Positions 46,565 to 55,965 are shown, counted from the first letter of the stretch. The stretch: 64,000 nt of DNA from Nocardioides sp. R-C-SC26 (GCF_021246465.1 NZ_JAHRHK010000017.1:1-64000); one strand, 5' to 3'. Notes: generated from the letters alone by a model not told the origin. Program-made: numbers and translations.

Positions 46565-47941
46565 GTGAGCATCTCCGCCGGACGCGCGCGCCACTTCGAC
46601 GCGGTGGCGGCCGACGGCGACGTCCTCGGTCACTTCGAGGTGCACGATGCCGACGCCGTGCGCGCGGTGGTGGAGATCGGCCACGAGGTGGCCCAGGTCT
46701 GGTCGGCGGCGGACTCGCGTGCTCGGCTGAAGGCGCTGCGCGCCTGGCGTGGTCGGCTGTGGCGTGCCTCGGCCGACATCGCCGGTCTGCTCCATCGCGA
46801 GACCGGCGTGGAGCTGGACGACGCGATGCTCGACGTCGTCCGTGTGGTCGAGCATCTCAAGTGGGTCGAGTCCGACGCCGCGCGCGTGCTGGGGGACACC
46901 CACCGTCGCGGTGGGCTGCTGAGCCCGGATGTGTCTAGCACGGTCGGCTACGCCGCCGAGGGCGTGGTCGGCATCGTGGTCGACGGACGACCGTCGCTGT
47001 ACGCGACGTTCAGTGCCGTGACCTGTGCACTCGCCGCAGGCAACGCCGTCGTGCTGAATCCCGGGCGACGTCTCACGGCCACGGCCTCGGCGGTCGTGGA
47101 GGCGTTCGTTCGCCCCGGGGTCGAAGGGGTGCTTCAGCTGTCGACCGGAGACGAGCTCTCCGGAGTCGATCTGGCCGGGTCCACGCTCGATCGGCTCTGC
47201 TATCTCGGCCCGCCCGTCGGCGCGGTGAAGTACGCCACCGCGGCCGCGCGCGCGATGGTGCCGGTGACGACGGTCGCGGTACTGCCGCCGATCACGCTGA
47301 TCGCTCCCGACGGCGACGTCGAGGCGGCGGCACGGTCGGTGCTCGTCGGCGCCGGAGACGGTGAGCAGGAGGTCTTCGTCGCGCCCGTCGTCCGGGAGGA
47401 GTTCGAGGCGGTGCTCACCGGCGCCGCTCAGCACGACGAGCAGGCCCGCGGGCGCTGGGCCCGAGCCCTGTCACGCGGTCGCACCCCTCGTACTCCGGCA
47501 CTCGGCGCCGCTCCTGGAGAGGCGCACGGCGTGCCGTCGAGCCAGGGCACTACCCCGTCGGCGACGCCCGGTGTGGTGGTCCAGAGCGCGCCCGCGTTCG
47601 ACGCCGTCGTCGACCGGGTGCGGGCCCATCCCGGTGCCGAGGTCGTGGTGTGGTCGCGTCGGCACGGTGACCGACTCGCCGAGCTGCTGTCGGCTGCCGA
47701 CGTCTCGGTCAACCCCGGGCTGCCGGCTCGCGACGGTGCCCTGCCTCGCGCCGCGATCGGCGTCCGCGGCTACGGTCCGTTCGCCGGCGACGACGGTCTG
47801 CGTACCTTCGCCCGTGCCCGGACGACGACCGCACGCCGCCGACTGCCGGTGCCGACGCGTCCGGTCGACCTCCTCCTCGCGACGCCCGGCGGCCGGCTCG
47901 CGGCGCGGCTCGCGATGCATCTGCGGCATTCGCTGGACTGA
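46565..47941 (+). CDS. Aldehyde dehydrogenase-fold protein lacking catalytic residues
   Basis: A 458-aa protein with the overall ALDH pattern: EGVVGIVVDGRPSLYATFSAVTCALAAGNAVVLNPGRRLT in the cofactor domain and VGAGDGEQEVFVAPVV where active enzymes have GQxCxxxxR. The catalytic Cys, the general-base Glu (ELGG is replaced by VLPP) and the NAD-site Lys (KPS replaced by NPG) are all absent. It is thus probably a non-catalytic relative, perhaps a partner of the SDR or CMD protein. GTG 46565 is the start. Confidence 0.7.
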   Translation: MSISAGRARHFDAVAADGDVLGHFEVHDADAVRAVVEIGHEVAQVWSAADSRARLKALRAWRGRLWRASADIAGLLHRETGVELDDAMLDVVRVVEHLKWVESDAARVLGDTHRRGGLLSPDVSSTVGYAAEGVVGIVVDGRPSLYATFSAVTCALAAGNAVVLNPGRRLTATASAVVEAFVRPGVEGVLQLSTGDELSGVDLAGSTLDRLCYLGPPVGAVKYATAAARAMVPVTTVAVLPPITLIAPDGDVEAAARSVLVGAGDGEQEVFVAPVVREEFEAVLTGAAQHDEQARGRWARALSRGRTPRTPALGAAPGEAHGVPSSQGTTPSATPGVVVQSAPAFDAVVDRVRAHPGAEVVVWSRRHGDRLAELLSAADVSVNPGLPARDGALPRAAIGVRGYGPFAGDDGLRTFARARTTTARRRLPVPTRPVDLLLATPGGRLAARLAMHLRHSLD

Positions 47942-48011
47942 GCCGAACCGATCCGTCGGCGGCCGTGATGCCCTGCGACCACGGCGCCACCGGACTGTCG
48001 GTGGGCCGACC

Positions 48012-48017
48012 TAGGCT
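48012..48017 (+). promoter_or_regulatory. -10 box of uvrB (leaderless)
   Basis: TAGGCT, 6 nt before the ATG at 48024. No LexA box (GAACN4GTTC) is seen in the gap. Confidence 0.5.
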
Positions 48018-48023
48018 GAAGGC

Positions 48024-50150
48024 ATGCGCCCCGTCACCGATCTCGAGCGCCGCGTCGCGCCGTTCCACGTCGAGTCCGACTACTCGCCGTCCGGGGACCA
48101 GCCTGCGGCGATCAAGGAGATCACCCGGCGGATCCAGGACGGCGTCCAGGACGTCGTGCTGCTCGGTGCGACCGGCACCGGCAAGACGGCGACGGTCGCG
48201 TGGGTGGCCGAGCAGCTCCAGCGCCCGCTGCTGGTGCTGCAGCCGAACAAGACGCTCGCGGCCCAGTTCGCCAACGAGCTGCGGCAGCTCTACCCCAAGA
48301 ACGCAGTGGAGTACTTCGTCTCCTACTACGACTACTACCAGCCCGAGGCCTACGTCCCCCAGACCGACACCTACATCGAGAAGGACTCCTCGATCAACGA
48401 GGAGGTCGAGCGGCTGCGTCACTCCGCCACCAACTCGCTGCTCACCCGACGCGATGTGATCGTCGTCGCGACCGTCTCGTGCATCTACGGCCTCGGCACC
48501 CCGCAGGAGTACGTCGACCGGATGATCCGGCTGCGCGTGGGGGAGGAGCACGATCGCGACTCCATCCTGCGCCGGCTCGTAGAGATCCAGTACGCCCGCA
48601 ACGACATGTCCTTCACCCGGGGGACGTTCCGGGTGCGCGGCGACACCCTCGAGGTGTTCCCGGTCTATGAGGAGCACGCCGTCAGGATCGAGTTCTTCGG
48701 CGACGAGATCGAGCGGATGATGACGTTGCACGCCGTCACCGGCGAGGTGCTCACCGAGGACGAGGAGCTCTACATCTTTCCGGCGAGCCACTACGTCGCC
48801 GGCCACGAGCGGATGGAGCGTGCGATCCGCGGCATCGAGGCCGAGCTGATCGAGCAGGTCTCCACCTTCGAGCGGCAGGGCAAGCTGCTGGAGGCGCAAC
48901 GGCTGCGGATGCGCACCGAGTACGACGTCGAGATGATGCGGCAGGTCGGCTCCTGCGCCGGCATCGAGAACTACTCGATGCACATCGACGGTCGCGAGCG
49001 CGGCTCGGCACCGAACTGCCTGCTCGACTACTTCCCCGAGGACTTCGTGCTCGTCGTCGACGAGTCGCACGTCGCCGTGCCGCAGATCGGCGGCATGTAC
49101 GAGGGCGACATGTCGCGCAAGCGCAACCTGGTCGAGCACGGGTTCCGACTGCCCAGTGCGATGGACAACCGACCGTTGCGCTGGGAGGAGTTCCTCGAGC
49201 GGATCGGGCAGACGATCTACCTCTCCGCCACGCCGGGCGACTACGAGCTCGACAAGGTCGGCGGCGACGTCGTCGAACAGATCATCCGTCCGACCGGACT
49301 GGTCGACCCTGAGGTCGTCGTGAAGCCGACCAAGGGGCAGATCGACGACCTGATCCACGAGATCCGAGCACGGGCCGAGCGCGATGAGCGCGTCCTGGTC
49401 ACCACGCTGACCAAGAAGATGTCGGAGGACCTCACCGACTACCTCCTCGACGCCGGCATCCGCACCCGCTACCTGCACTCCGAGGTCGACACCCTCAAGC
49501 GCATCGAGCTGCTGCGCGACCTGCGGCTGGGCCTCTACGACGTCCTGGTCGGCATCAACCTGCTCCGCGAGGGTCTCGACCTCCCGGAGGTCTCGCTCGT
49601 CTCGATCCTGGACGCCGACAAGGAGGGCTTCCTCCGCTCGGACAAGTCGCTCATCCAGACCATCGGTCGCGCGGCGCGCAACGTGTCGGGCCAGGTGCAC
49701 ATGTACGCGGACAAGATCACGCCGTCGATGGCCTCCGCGATCGAGGAGACCACCCGACGTCGCGAGGCGCAGGTCGCCTACAACACCGAGCACGGCATCG
49801 ACCCCCAGCCGCTGCGCAAGAAGATCGCCGACATCACCGAGATGCTGGCCCGCGAGGACGAGTCGACCCAGGCACTGCTCGAGACCTGGGCCGGCACCGA
49901 GGCGAAGGGGCGCGCAGGTGGGGTGAAGAAGAAGTCGCCGACACCGGCGCTGGGGGAGAAGGCGGCCGGCCAGCTTCCCGCGGGCATCGCCGGCATGCCG
50001 AGCGCCGAGCTCGCCCAGCTGATCCAGGACCTCACCGACCAGATGAAGGCGGCCGCCGCCGAGCTGCAGTTCGAGCTCGCGGCCCGACTGCGCGACGAGA
50101 TCGGCGACCTGAAGAAGGAGCTGCGCTCGATGATGGAGGCGACCAAGTAG
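48024..50150 (+). CDS. uvrB: Excinuclease ABC subunit B
   Basis: A 708-aa DNA damage-recognition helicase of nucleotide excision repair. P-loop GATGTGKT is at 48-55, the damage-clamping beta-hairpin region [17 protein letters not shown] near 103, [14 protein letters not shown], and the helicase end [14 protein letters not shown] and QTIGRAARN. The C-terminal UVR motif ([28 protein letters not shown]) binds UvrC. Standard length. Its stop is followed 3 bp later by a dispersed repeat. Confidence 0.97.
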   Translation: MRPVTDLERRVAPFHVESDYSPSGDQPAAIKEITRRIQDGVQDVVLLGATGTGKTATVAWVAEQLQRPLLVLQPNKTLAAQFANELRQLYPKNAVEYFVSYYDYYQPEAYVPQTDTYIEKDSSINEEVERLRHSATNSLLTRRDVIVVATVSCIYGLGTPQEYVDRMIRLRVGEEHDRDSILRRLVEIQYARNDMSFTRGTFRVRGDTLEVFPVYEEHAVRIEFFGDEIERMMTLHAVTGEVLTEDEELYIFPASHYVAGHERMERAIRGIEAELIEQVSTFERQGKLLEAQRLRMRTEYDVEMMRQVGSCAGIENYSMHIDGRERGSAPNCLLDYFPEDFVLVVDESHVAVPQIGGMYEGDMSRKRNLVEHGFRLPSAMDNRPLRWEEFLERIGQTIYLSATPGDYELDKVGGDVVEQIIRPTGLVDPEVVVKPTKGQIDDLIHEIRARAERDERVLVTTLTKKMSEDLTDYLLDAGIRTRYLHSEVDTLKRIELLRDLRLGLYDVLVGINLLREGLDLPEVSLVSILDADKEGFLRSDKSLIQTIGRAARNVSGQVHMYADKITPSMASAIEETTRRREAQVAYNTEHGIDPQPLRKKIADITEMLAREDESTQALLETWAGTEAKGRAGGVKKKSPTPALGEKAAGQLPAGIAGMPSAELAQLIQDLTDQMKAAAAELQFELAARLRDEIGDLKKELRSMMEATK

Positions 50151-50153
50151 CGA

Positions 50154-50191
50154 GGTCTCGTGACGGTCGCAGAGCGACCTCCTCGACCACC
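50154..50191. repeat. Dispersed repeat, copy A (REP-like)
   Basis: A 38-bp element directly behind uvrB whose exact reverse complement is at 55983-56020. It contains the hairpin GGTCGC-AGA-GCGACC. Related but diverged sequence at 56053-56093. Such GC-rich elements are common in intergenic gaps of Nocardioides-type genomes. Confidence 0.85.
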
Positions 50192-50262
50192 GGGTGGGCG
50201 ATGGCGCCCGTCGGCCTCGACCACCGACGGGAGCCGGCCGCGGCAGGCGTAGCCTCGGGGGG

Positions 50263-51537
50263 GTGATGGAGGGTCGGCGCTCACCGTGGCCGATCTGGGC
50301 CGTCGGCCTCTCGGTCTACCTGGTGGCGGTGTTCCACCGGTCGTCACTGGCGGTCGCCGGGCTCGAGGCGACCGATCGGTTCGGCGTCAGCGCGGCCCAA
50401 CTGGCGACCTTCACGATGCTGCAGCTGGCGGTCTATGCCGGGATGCAGATCCCCGTCGGGCTGCTGGTCGACCGTTTCGGTTCGCGCGGCGTGCTACTGG
50501 TGGGCACGGTGTTCCTGGCCGGGGCGCAGGCATGCTTCGCGCTCGCCGAGACCTACCCGGCCGCACTGGCCGCGCGGGTGCTCGTCGGCATCGGCGACTC
50601 GATGACCTTCATCTGCGTGCTCCGCCTGGTGACGACGTGGTTCCCCGGCCGTCGGATCCCGCTGATGACCCAGTTGACGGGCACGCTGGGGCAACTGGGC
50701 GCGGTGATCGCTGCGCTGCCGATGACCTGGTCGCTGCACCACCTGGGGTGGACACGTTCCTACCTGCTGACGGCGTCGCTCGGGCTGGCGCTCGCCGTCG
50801 CGATCCTGCTCGTGCTGCGGGACTCGCCAGCAGAACGCACCATCCGCGGTGCCCGCCTCGACCTCGCGGCGGTGCGCTCGACGCTCGGCGCCTCCTGGCA
50901 GCACCCCGGCACCCGGCTCGGGTTCTGGATCCACTTCTCCTCCCAGTTCAGCGCCACCACGCTCGGGCTGCTCTGGGGCTACCCCTACTTCGTGGAGGGG
51001 CAGGGGCTGAGTTCTGGCACGGCGGGTGCGCTGCTCACGTTGATGGTGATCGCCGTGATGGCCGCCGGCCCGGCGCTGGGGTGGCTGGTCGGACTGCATC
51101 CGTGGCACCGCTCCTCGGTGGTGCTCGTGATCGTCTGGTCGATCGTGGTCACGTGGACGGTCGTCCTGCTCTGGCCCGGCCGGGCACCGCTCCCGCTGCT
51201 GGTCGTGCTCGTGATCGTGGTGGGCATCGGTGGTCCGGCGTCGGTGATCGGCTTCGACGTCGGTCGCACGTCCAATCCCAACGCGCGCCTGGCGAGCGCG
51301 AGCGGCATCATCAACCAGGCCGGCTTCGTGGCCAGTCTGCTGCTCGTCATCGGGATCGGGGTGGTGCTCGACTGGCGTACCCCGACCGGGCAGACCTCGT
51401 ACGAGCCGGACGCGTTCCGCTGGGCGATGGCGGTGCACTATCCGTTGTGGGCGCTGGGCCTGACCCAGATCTGGCGCTATCGCCGCCGCGCCCGTGCGGT
51501 CATCGACCGCGCAGAGCTCGAGGGCATCCGCGGCTAG
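50263..51537 (+). CDS. Major facilitator superfamily transporter
   Basis: A 424-aa protein with about 12 hydrophobic helices and the MFS loop motif GLLVDRFGSRGVL near residue 65. It resembles the general sugar/organic acid and drug MFS groups; substrate unknown. A TAGCCT box (50250-50255) lies 7 nt before GTG 50263, while ATG 50266 is the next codon, so the start is one of these two. Convergent with the channel gene. Confidence 0.85.
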   Translation: MMEGRRSPWPIWAVGLSVYLVAVFHRSSLAVAGLEATDRFGVSAAQLATFTMLQLAVYAGMQIPVGLLVDRFGSRGVLLVGTVFLAGAQACFALAETYPAALAARVLVGIGDSMTFICVLRLVTTWFPGRRIPLMTQLTGTLGQLGAVIAALPMTWSLHHLGWTRSYLLTASLGLALAVAILLVLRDSPAERTIRGARLDLAAVRSTLGASWQHPGTRLGFWIHFSSQFSATTLGLLWGYPYFVEGQGLSSGTAGALLTLMVIAVMAAGPALGWLVGLHPWHRSSVVLVIVWSIVVTWTVVLLWPGRAPLPLLVVLVIVVGIGGPASVIGFDVGRTSNPNARLASASGIINQAGFVASLLLVIGIGVVLDWRTPTGQTSYEPDAFRWAMAVHYPLWALGLTQIWRYRRRARAVIDRAELEGIRG

Positions 51538-51568
51538 GGCCCGGCTACCCGGACGATCCCTCGCGCGC

Positions 51569-52294
51569 TCAGCGCTGCGGACGTCGCGCGGTGAGCGCGA
51601 CGAGGCGAGCGATCACGAGCGCGACGTAGAAGACCCCGGCCACCTGCTCGACCATCACCAGCGAACGGGCGTGACCCTCGACCGGCACGACGTCGGAGAG
51701 GCCGACGCTCGTCAGGGTGGTGAAGGACAGGTAGAGCAGCTCGAACCAGTCGCGGACGGTGCCTTCGCTCGCGGCGATGAACGAGCCGGGCCAGAGCACC
51801 TGAGCGCCCGCGTAGACATAGGCGAAGCCCCACGCGACGACGGTGAACGCGGCGCCGGTGGCGAACAGTTCGTCGCGGGTCACCTTGTCGTCGTGGAACA
51901 GATAGCGGATCAACGCATAGGAGACGAAGAAGTAGAACGGAGCGTGGAAGAGAGCCGAGACACCGATGACCCAGCCGGTGTCGTCGAAGACCGCCTCGGC
52001 GATGGTGAAGACCATCGCGGGAGCACCCAGGAGGACCGCGACCCACGGCAGCGCCGGAGTGCGTCGGACGGCCCAGGCGCCTACGAACACCGCCGCCATC
52101 TGCACGACGCCCAGGCCTGCGCGGCCCACGACGCTGTCGTCGAGGAACGGGTATCCCAGTACGGCCACCAGCTGGATCGCGAGCAGGACGGCCGAGGGAT
52201 GGCTGCGCACCGCTCGAACGACGGATTCCAGCGACTCGTCGTCCTGTCGCTCGCGCGGCTGATCGGGCTGGGCGTGGCCCTGAACGTGCGTCAC
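51569..52294 (-). CDS. Putative ion channel (Ion_trans_2 / K+-channel-like), altered filter
   Basis: A 241-aa membrane protein with about six hydrophobic helices. The last two flank a pore loop LLYLSFTTLTSVGLSDVVPVEG, which aligns with the K+-channel filter TVGYGDVVP but reads SVGLSD, so the GYG core is changed to GLS. It therefore may not be K+-selective. The start is GTG 52294, chosen over upstream in-frame codons that would run through the KstR operator. No cytoplasmic RCK/TrkA domain. Confidence 0.7.
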   Translation of the reverse strand: MTHVQGHAQPDQPRERQDDESLESVVRAVRSHPSAVLLAIQLVAVLGYPFLDDSVVGRAGLGVVQMAAVFVGAWAVRRTPALPWVAVLLGAPAMVFTIAEAVFDDTGWVIGVSALFHAPFYFFVSYALIRYLFHDDKVTRDELFATGAAFTVVAWGFAYVYAGAQVLWPGSFIAASEGTVRDWFELLYLSFTTLTSVGLSDVVPVEGHARSLVMVEQVAGVFYVALVIARLVALTARRPQR

Positions 52295-52360
52295 CGGCTC
52301 ACGGTAGCGGTGTCTCACCGGACGGCGATGCCCGTTGTGGCCGCCGACCCATTCGTGCGA

Positions 52361-52380
52361 AACTAGAACACGTTCCAGTT
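52361..52380. promoter_or_regulatory. KstR-type operator (site 2)
   Basis: AACTAGAACACGTTCCAGTT: the 14-bp core TAGAACACGTTCCA fits TNNAACNNGTTNNA, and the 20-bp palindrome has one mismatched pair. 87 bp before the ferredoxin reductase start. Confidence 0.85.
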
Positions 52381-52466
52381 CGTTCGGCCCGGTGGAGCCG
52401 GCGTGAATCGCACGCCGCGCCGCGCTGACCATTGACACGGCTCGTCAGACGGGGAGGATCGCGCGC

Positions 52467-53525
52467 GTGAGCACCCCGCCATCCAGCCCATCCGCCCCGT
52501 CGTCCACCGAGTCGTCGAGCCCGTCGCCGGCCGGCTCAGCAGCCGCGCCGACGCCCGGCCGCCACGTCGAGGTCGACGTCCTGATCATCGGCGCCGGCCC
52601 CACCGGGCTCTTCGCGGCCTACTACGCCGGTTTCCGCGGCCATCGGGTCGGCGTGGTGGATTCGCTGCCCGAGCTCGGCGGCCAGATCACGGCGATGTAC
52701 CCGGAGAAGGCGATCTTCGACGTCGCCGGCTTCCCGCAGGTGAAGGGCCGCGATCTCGTCGCCGGCCTCGTCGAGCAGGCCAACACCGCCAAGCCGACCT
52801 ATCTCCTGGACCGCACCGCGACGACCCTGACCAGCGACGACGACGGCGTCACGGTCGGCCTCGACGACGGCACCGTCGTGCGCGCCGGAGCGGTGCTGAT
52901 CACCGCCGGCATCGGCAAGTTCAGCCCGCGCCCGCTGCCGGCCGGCGACGGGTGGCAGGGCCGCGGGCTGGAGTTCTTCGTGCCGAGCTTCCAGCCGTAC
53001 GCCGGCAAGGATGTCGTCATCGTCGGCGGGGGCGACAGCGCCTTCGACTGGGCGCTGCACCTGGAGCCCGTCGCTGCCTCGGTCACGCTCGTGCACCGTC
53101 GCGACGCCTTCCGTGCTCACGAGCGCACCATCCAGCAGGTGCGCGACTCCTCGGTTCGGATCATCACCAAGGCCGAGATCGCGTCGCTCGCCGGCGACCC
53201 CGTGCTCGAGTCGGTCGACGTCGTCGTCGACGGCGAGACCACCACGCTGCCGTGCCAGGCGATGGTCGCCGCGCTCGGGTTCATCGCCGACCTCGGCCCT
53301 CTCCAGCAGTGGGGCCTGGAGGTCCACAAGCGCCACATCGTGGTCGACACGGCGATGCAGACCAGCCTGCCGCGCGTGTTCGCGGCGGGCGACATCACCG
53401 AGTACCCCGGCAAGGTGCGCCTCATTGCCGTCGGATTCGGCGAGGCGGCGACCGCCGTCAACAACGCGACGGTCGCGATCGACCCGAGCGCCAAGGTCTT
53501 CCCCGGCCATTCCAGCGAAGGATAA
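52467..53525 (+). CDS. Ferredoxin--NADP reductase, thioredoxin-reductase-like type
   Basis: A 352-aa flavoprotein. The FAD motif GAGPTGLFAAYY is near residue 42 and the NADPH motif VGGGDSAFDWAL near 188. LGGQITAMYPEK and the missing CxxC identify it as the TrxR-like ferredoxin-NADP reductase family (YumC type). The first 35 residues are a Ser/Pro-rich tail. GTG 52467 has GGGGAGGA 8 nt upstream. The ferredoxin gene follows after 9 bp, so the two are an electron-transfer pair, plausibly serving a steroid cytochrome P450 or Rieske oxygenase not in the window. A KstR operator precedes it. Confidence 0.9.
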   Translation: MSTPPSSPSAPSSTESSSPSPAGSAAAPTPGRHVEVDVLIIGAGPTGLFAAYYAGFRGHRVGVVDSLPELGGQITAMYPEKAIFDVAGFPQVKGRDLVAGLVEQANTAKPTYLLDRTATTLTSDDDGVTVGLDDGTVVRAGAVLITAGIGKFSPRPLPAGDGWQGRGLEFFVPSFQPYAGKDVVIVGGGDSAFDWALHLEPVAASVTLVHRRDAFRAHERTIQQVRDSSVRIITKAEIASLAGDPVLESVDVVVDGETTTLPCQAMVAALGFIADLGPLQQWGLEVHKRHIVVDTAMQTSLPRVFAAGDITEYPGKVRLIAVGFGEAATAVNNATVAIDPSAKVFPGHSSEG

Positions 53526-53534
53526 GGAGCAGCG

Positions 53535-53726
53535 ATGAAGATCAAGGTCGACTTCGACCTGTGCGAGTCGAACGCCCTCTGCGAGGCGATGGCCCCCGAG
53601 GTGTTCGAGCTCGACGACGACGACTACCTCGTGGTCAAGACCGAGGAGACCACGCCGGAGAACATCGCCGACGTCAAGCGAGCGGTCGCGGCCTGCCCGC
53701 GAGCCGCCATCACCCTGGAGGACTGA
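53535..53726 (+). CDS. fdxD: Ferredoxin (3Fe-4S / FdxD-like)
   Basis: A 63-aa small acidic ferredoxin with Cys10, Cys16 and Cys54-Pro55. The spacing C-x2-N-x2-C has Asn13 where four-cysteine proteins have a ligand, so a 3Fe-4S or incomplete 4Fe-4S cluster is expected. Mycobacterial FdxD (Rv3503c) of the KstR regulon has this design and also lies next to the Hsd4A gene. It is cotranscribed with the reductase. The partner oxygenase is not in the window. Confidence 0.88.
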   Translation: MKIKVDFDLCESNALCEAMAPEVFELDDDDYLVVKTEETTPENIADVKRAVAACPRAAITLED

Positions 53727-53732
53727 GAACCT

Positions 53733-54632
53733 GTGAGCACGACCTCTCTGGACGGCAAGGTCGCCGTCGTCACCGGCGCGGGTGCCGGTCTCGGGCGCGC
53801 CGAGGCGCTCGCTCTGGCCGACGCCGGTGCGCGCGTCGTCCTGAACGACCTGCCTGGTGCCGCCGACGAGGCGGCCGAGGAGATCAAGAACCGCGGGGGA
53901 GAGGTCGCGATCGTCGAGGGTGACGTCGCCGAGCGCAGCACCGCCGACGCCATGGTCGCGGCCGCCGTCGACGGCTTCGGGTCCCTCGACATCGTGGTGA
54001 ACAACGCCGGCATGACGCGCGACCGGATGATCTTCAACATGAGCGACGACGAGTGGGACGCCGTCATCCGCGTGCACCTGCGTGGTCACTTCCTGCTCTC
54101 GCGCAACGCCGCGTCGTACTGGCGACAGAAGTCCAAGGAGGCCGACGCGCCGATCTACGGTCGCGTGGTCAACACCGCCTCGGAGGCGTTCCTCGGGGGC
54201 TCCCCGGGCCAGGCGAACTACGCCGCGGCCAAGGCCGGTATCGCCGCCCTGACGCTCTCCACGGCGCGTGGCCTGGGCAAGATCGGCGTGCGCGCGAACG
54301 CGATCTGCCCGCGCGCCCGCACGGCGATGACGGCTGCGGTCTTCGGCGAGGACACCTCCGGCATGACGATCGACCCGTACTCGCCCGAGCACGTCGCGCC
54401 GCTGGTGGCCTACCTCGCCGCCCCGGCCGCCGATGCCATCACCGGGCAGGTCTTCGTCGTCTACGGCGGCATGATCGCCGCCGTCGCCGCCCCCGGCGTG
54501 GCGCCGCGCTTCGACAAGGCGGGCGACGTCTGGACGGCGTCGGACCTCGACGCGCAACTCGGCGCTTGGTTCGCCGACCGCGACCCGTCGGAGGGCTTCG
54601 CCGCCGACTCCATCATGAAGCTCACGGTCTGA
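53733..54632 (+). CDS. hsd4A: Hsd4A-like 17beta-hydroxysteroid/beta-hydroxyacyl-CoA dehydrogenase (SDR)
   Basis: A 299-aa SDR with GAGAGLGRAEA near residue 17, NNAGMTRDRMIFNMSDDEWD, and the active-site region NTASEAFLGGSPGQANYAAAKAG (Tyr and Lys). It closely follows Hsd4A (Rv3502c), which oxidises the beta-hydroxy group of sterol side chains and 17beta-hydroxysteroids. Gene order FdxD then Hsd4A is the same as next to mce4 in mycobacteria. Starts GTG 53733, 6 bp after ferredoxin. Confidence 0.85.
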   Translation: MSTTSLDGKVAVVTGAGAGLGRAEALALADAGARVVLNDLPGAADEAAEEIKNRGGEVAIVEGDVAERSTADAMVAAAVDGFGSLDIVVNNAGMTRDRMIFNMSDDEWDAVIRVHLRGHFLLSRNAASYWRQKSKEADAPIYGRVVNTASEAFLGGSPGQANYAAAKAGIAALTLSTARGLGKIGVRANAICPRARTAMTAAVFGEDTSGMTIDPYSPEHVAPLVAYLAAPAADAITGQVFVVYGGMIAAVAAPGVAPRFDKAGDVWTASDLDAQLGAWFADRDPSEGFAADSIMKLTV

Positions 54633-54645
54633 GGGGGGAGCCGAC

Positions 54646-55401
54646 ATGGGACGGCTGGAGAACAAGGTCGCGATCGTCACCGGCGGTGCGATGGGGCAGG
54701 GCGCTGAGATCGCGCGAGCCTTCGTCGCCGAGGGTGCTCGGGTCGTGGTGGCCGACGTCGCCAAGGAGCAGGGCCAGGCGCTGGCCGACGAGCTCGGTGA
54801 CGCAGCCCACTTCGCCCAGCACGACGTCAGCGACGCGGCGTCGTGGGCGAGTGTCGTCGAGGACGCCACCGGGCGCTTCGGGCCGGTCAACGTGCTGGTC
54901 AACAACGCCGGGATCCTGAGGTTCGGCGACATCGAGCGTCAGGAGCCCAGCGAGGTCGAGCTGCTGTGGCGGGTCAACCAGATGGGCACGTTCCTCGGGA
55001 TGCAGGCCGTCACGCGCGGGATGCGAAAGAACGGTGGCGGCTCGATCATCAACGCCTCCTCGGTCGAGGGCCTGGCCGGCATGGCGAGCTGCACCGCCTA
55101 TGCGGCGACCAAGTGGGCGATCCGCGGCATGACCAAGTGCGCGGCGATGGAACTCGGCCGTCATGGCATCCGGGTCAACTCGGTGCACCCGGGCATGATC
55201 GACACCCCGATGACGCGCGTCCACGGCGGTGACGCCGCGATGGAGTTCGGCGCCTCCAAGGTGCCGCTCAGGCGGGTGGGCCACCCCTCCGACATCGCGC
55301 CCGTCTACGTCTTCCTCGCCAGCGACGAGTCCGGCTACATGACCGGCGCGGAGCTGGCCGTCGACGGTGGCGTCACCGCGACCCACGCCTTCGGAGGCTG
55401 A
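54646..55401 (+). CDS. 3alpha/20beta-hydroxysteroid dehydrogenase-like SDR (FabG3/Rv2002-like)
   Basis: A 251-aa SDR: TGGAMGQG near residue 15, NNAGILRFGDIE, the active-site NASSVEGLAGMASCTAYAATKWAIRG and HPGMIDTPMT. These blocks match mycobacterial FabG3 (Rv2002) and the Streptomyces 20beta-hydroxysteroid dehydrogenase rather than fatty-acid FabG. Likely acts on a steroid ketone or hydroxyl. Good context: 13 bp after the Hsd4A-like gene and under the same KstR operator. Confidence 0.8.
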   Translation: MGRLENKVAIVTGGAMGQGAEIARAFVAEGARVVVADVAKEQGQALADELGDAAHFAQHDVSDAASWASVVEDATGRFGPVNVLVNNAGILRFGDIERQEPSEVELLWRVNQMGTFLGMQAVTRGMRKNGGGSIINASSVEGLAGMASCTAYAATKWAIRGMTKCAAMELGRHGIRVNSVHPGMIDTPMTRVHGGDAAMEFGASKVPLRRVGHPSDIAPVYVFLASDESGYMTGAELAVDGGVTATHAFGG

Positions 55402-55402
55402 G

Positions 55403-55903
55403 ATGGCCAACCAGCGTGGGCAGATCGTGATGAGCGACGCCGAGGTCGATGCGTTCCTCACCGAGCAGCGCTCCTCCACATGCGCCAGCACGGGGCCATC
55501 GGGCCAGATCCACCTCGTGGCGATGTGGTACGCGTGGCACGACGGCCATATCTGGCTGGAGACCAAGGGCAAGTCGCAGAAGGTGCAGAACCTGCGCCGC
55601 GACCCGCGGATGAGCGTGCTGGTCGAAGCGGGCCACACCTACGACGAGCTGCGCGGCGTCTCCCTCGAGGGAACGGCCGCGATCGTCGAGGACCCCGACG
55701 TCGTGTGGGACGTGTGCGTGCGCATCTTCGAGCGCTACAACGCGCCCTACACCGAGGAACTGCGCCCGATCGTCGAGATCATGGCGAAGAACCGTGTCGT
55801 CGTCCGGCTGGACGTCGAGCGCGTGCGCTCCTGGGACCACCGCAAGCTCGGGCTCGACCCGATCCCGCTCGGCGGCACGACCGCACCGTCGGTCGGCGGC
55901 TGA
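55403..55903 (+). CDS. PPOX-class (F420/FMN-binding split-barrel) oxidoreductase
   Basis: A 166-aa split-barrel protein of the pyridoxamine-5'-phosphate-oxidase-like family: LTEQRSSTCASTGPSGQIHLVAMWYAW near the N-terminus and NLRRDPRMSVLVEAG in the middle. Many actinobacterial members use F420. It closes the operon (1-bp gap to the SDR). Substrate unknown; a steroid-linked reductase is only inferred from the operon. ATG 55403 is the start. Confidence 0.8.
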   Translation: MANQRGQIVMSDAEVDAFLTEQRSSTCASTGPSGQIHLVAMWYAWHDGHIWLETKGKSQKVQNLRRDPRMSVLVEAGHTYDELRGVSLEGTAAIVEDPDVVWDVCVRIFERYNAPYTEELRPIVEIMAKNRVVVRLDVERVRSWDHRKLGLDPIPLGGTTAPSVGG

Positions 55904-55965
55904 GCGCTCCGGTCGCCGGGGCCGAGCCCGGTCGTCGAGCTGGTCGAGCGCTGGGTCTCGACAGG

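Noticed and set aside
47942-48023. LexA (SOS) box in front of uvrB
   Set aside because: A GAAC half-site is present, but no GTTC follows at the right spacing.
47709-49793. A 694-codon antisense open frame over uvrB
   Set aside because: Shadow of uvrB; composition-driven.
52536-54932. A 798-codon antisense open frame over the ferredoxin reductase operon
   Set aside because: Shadow frame; would cross four genes with clear catalytic motifs.
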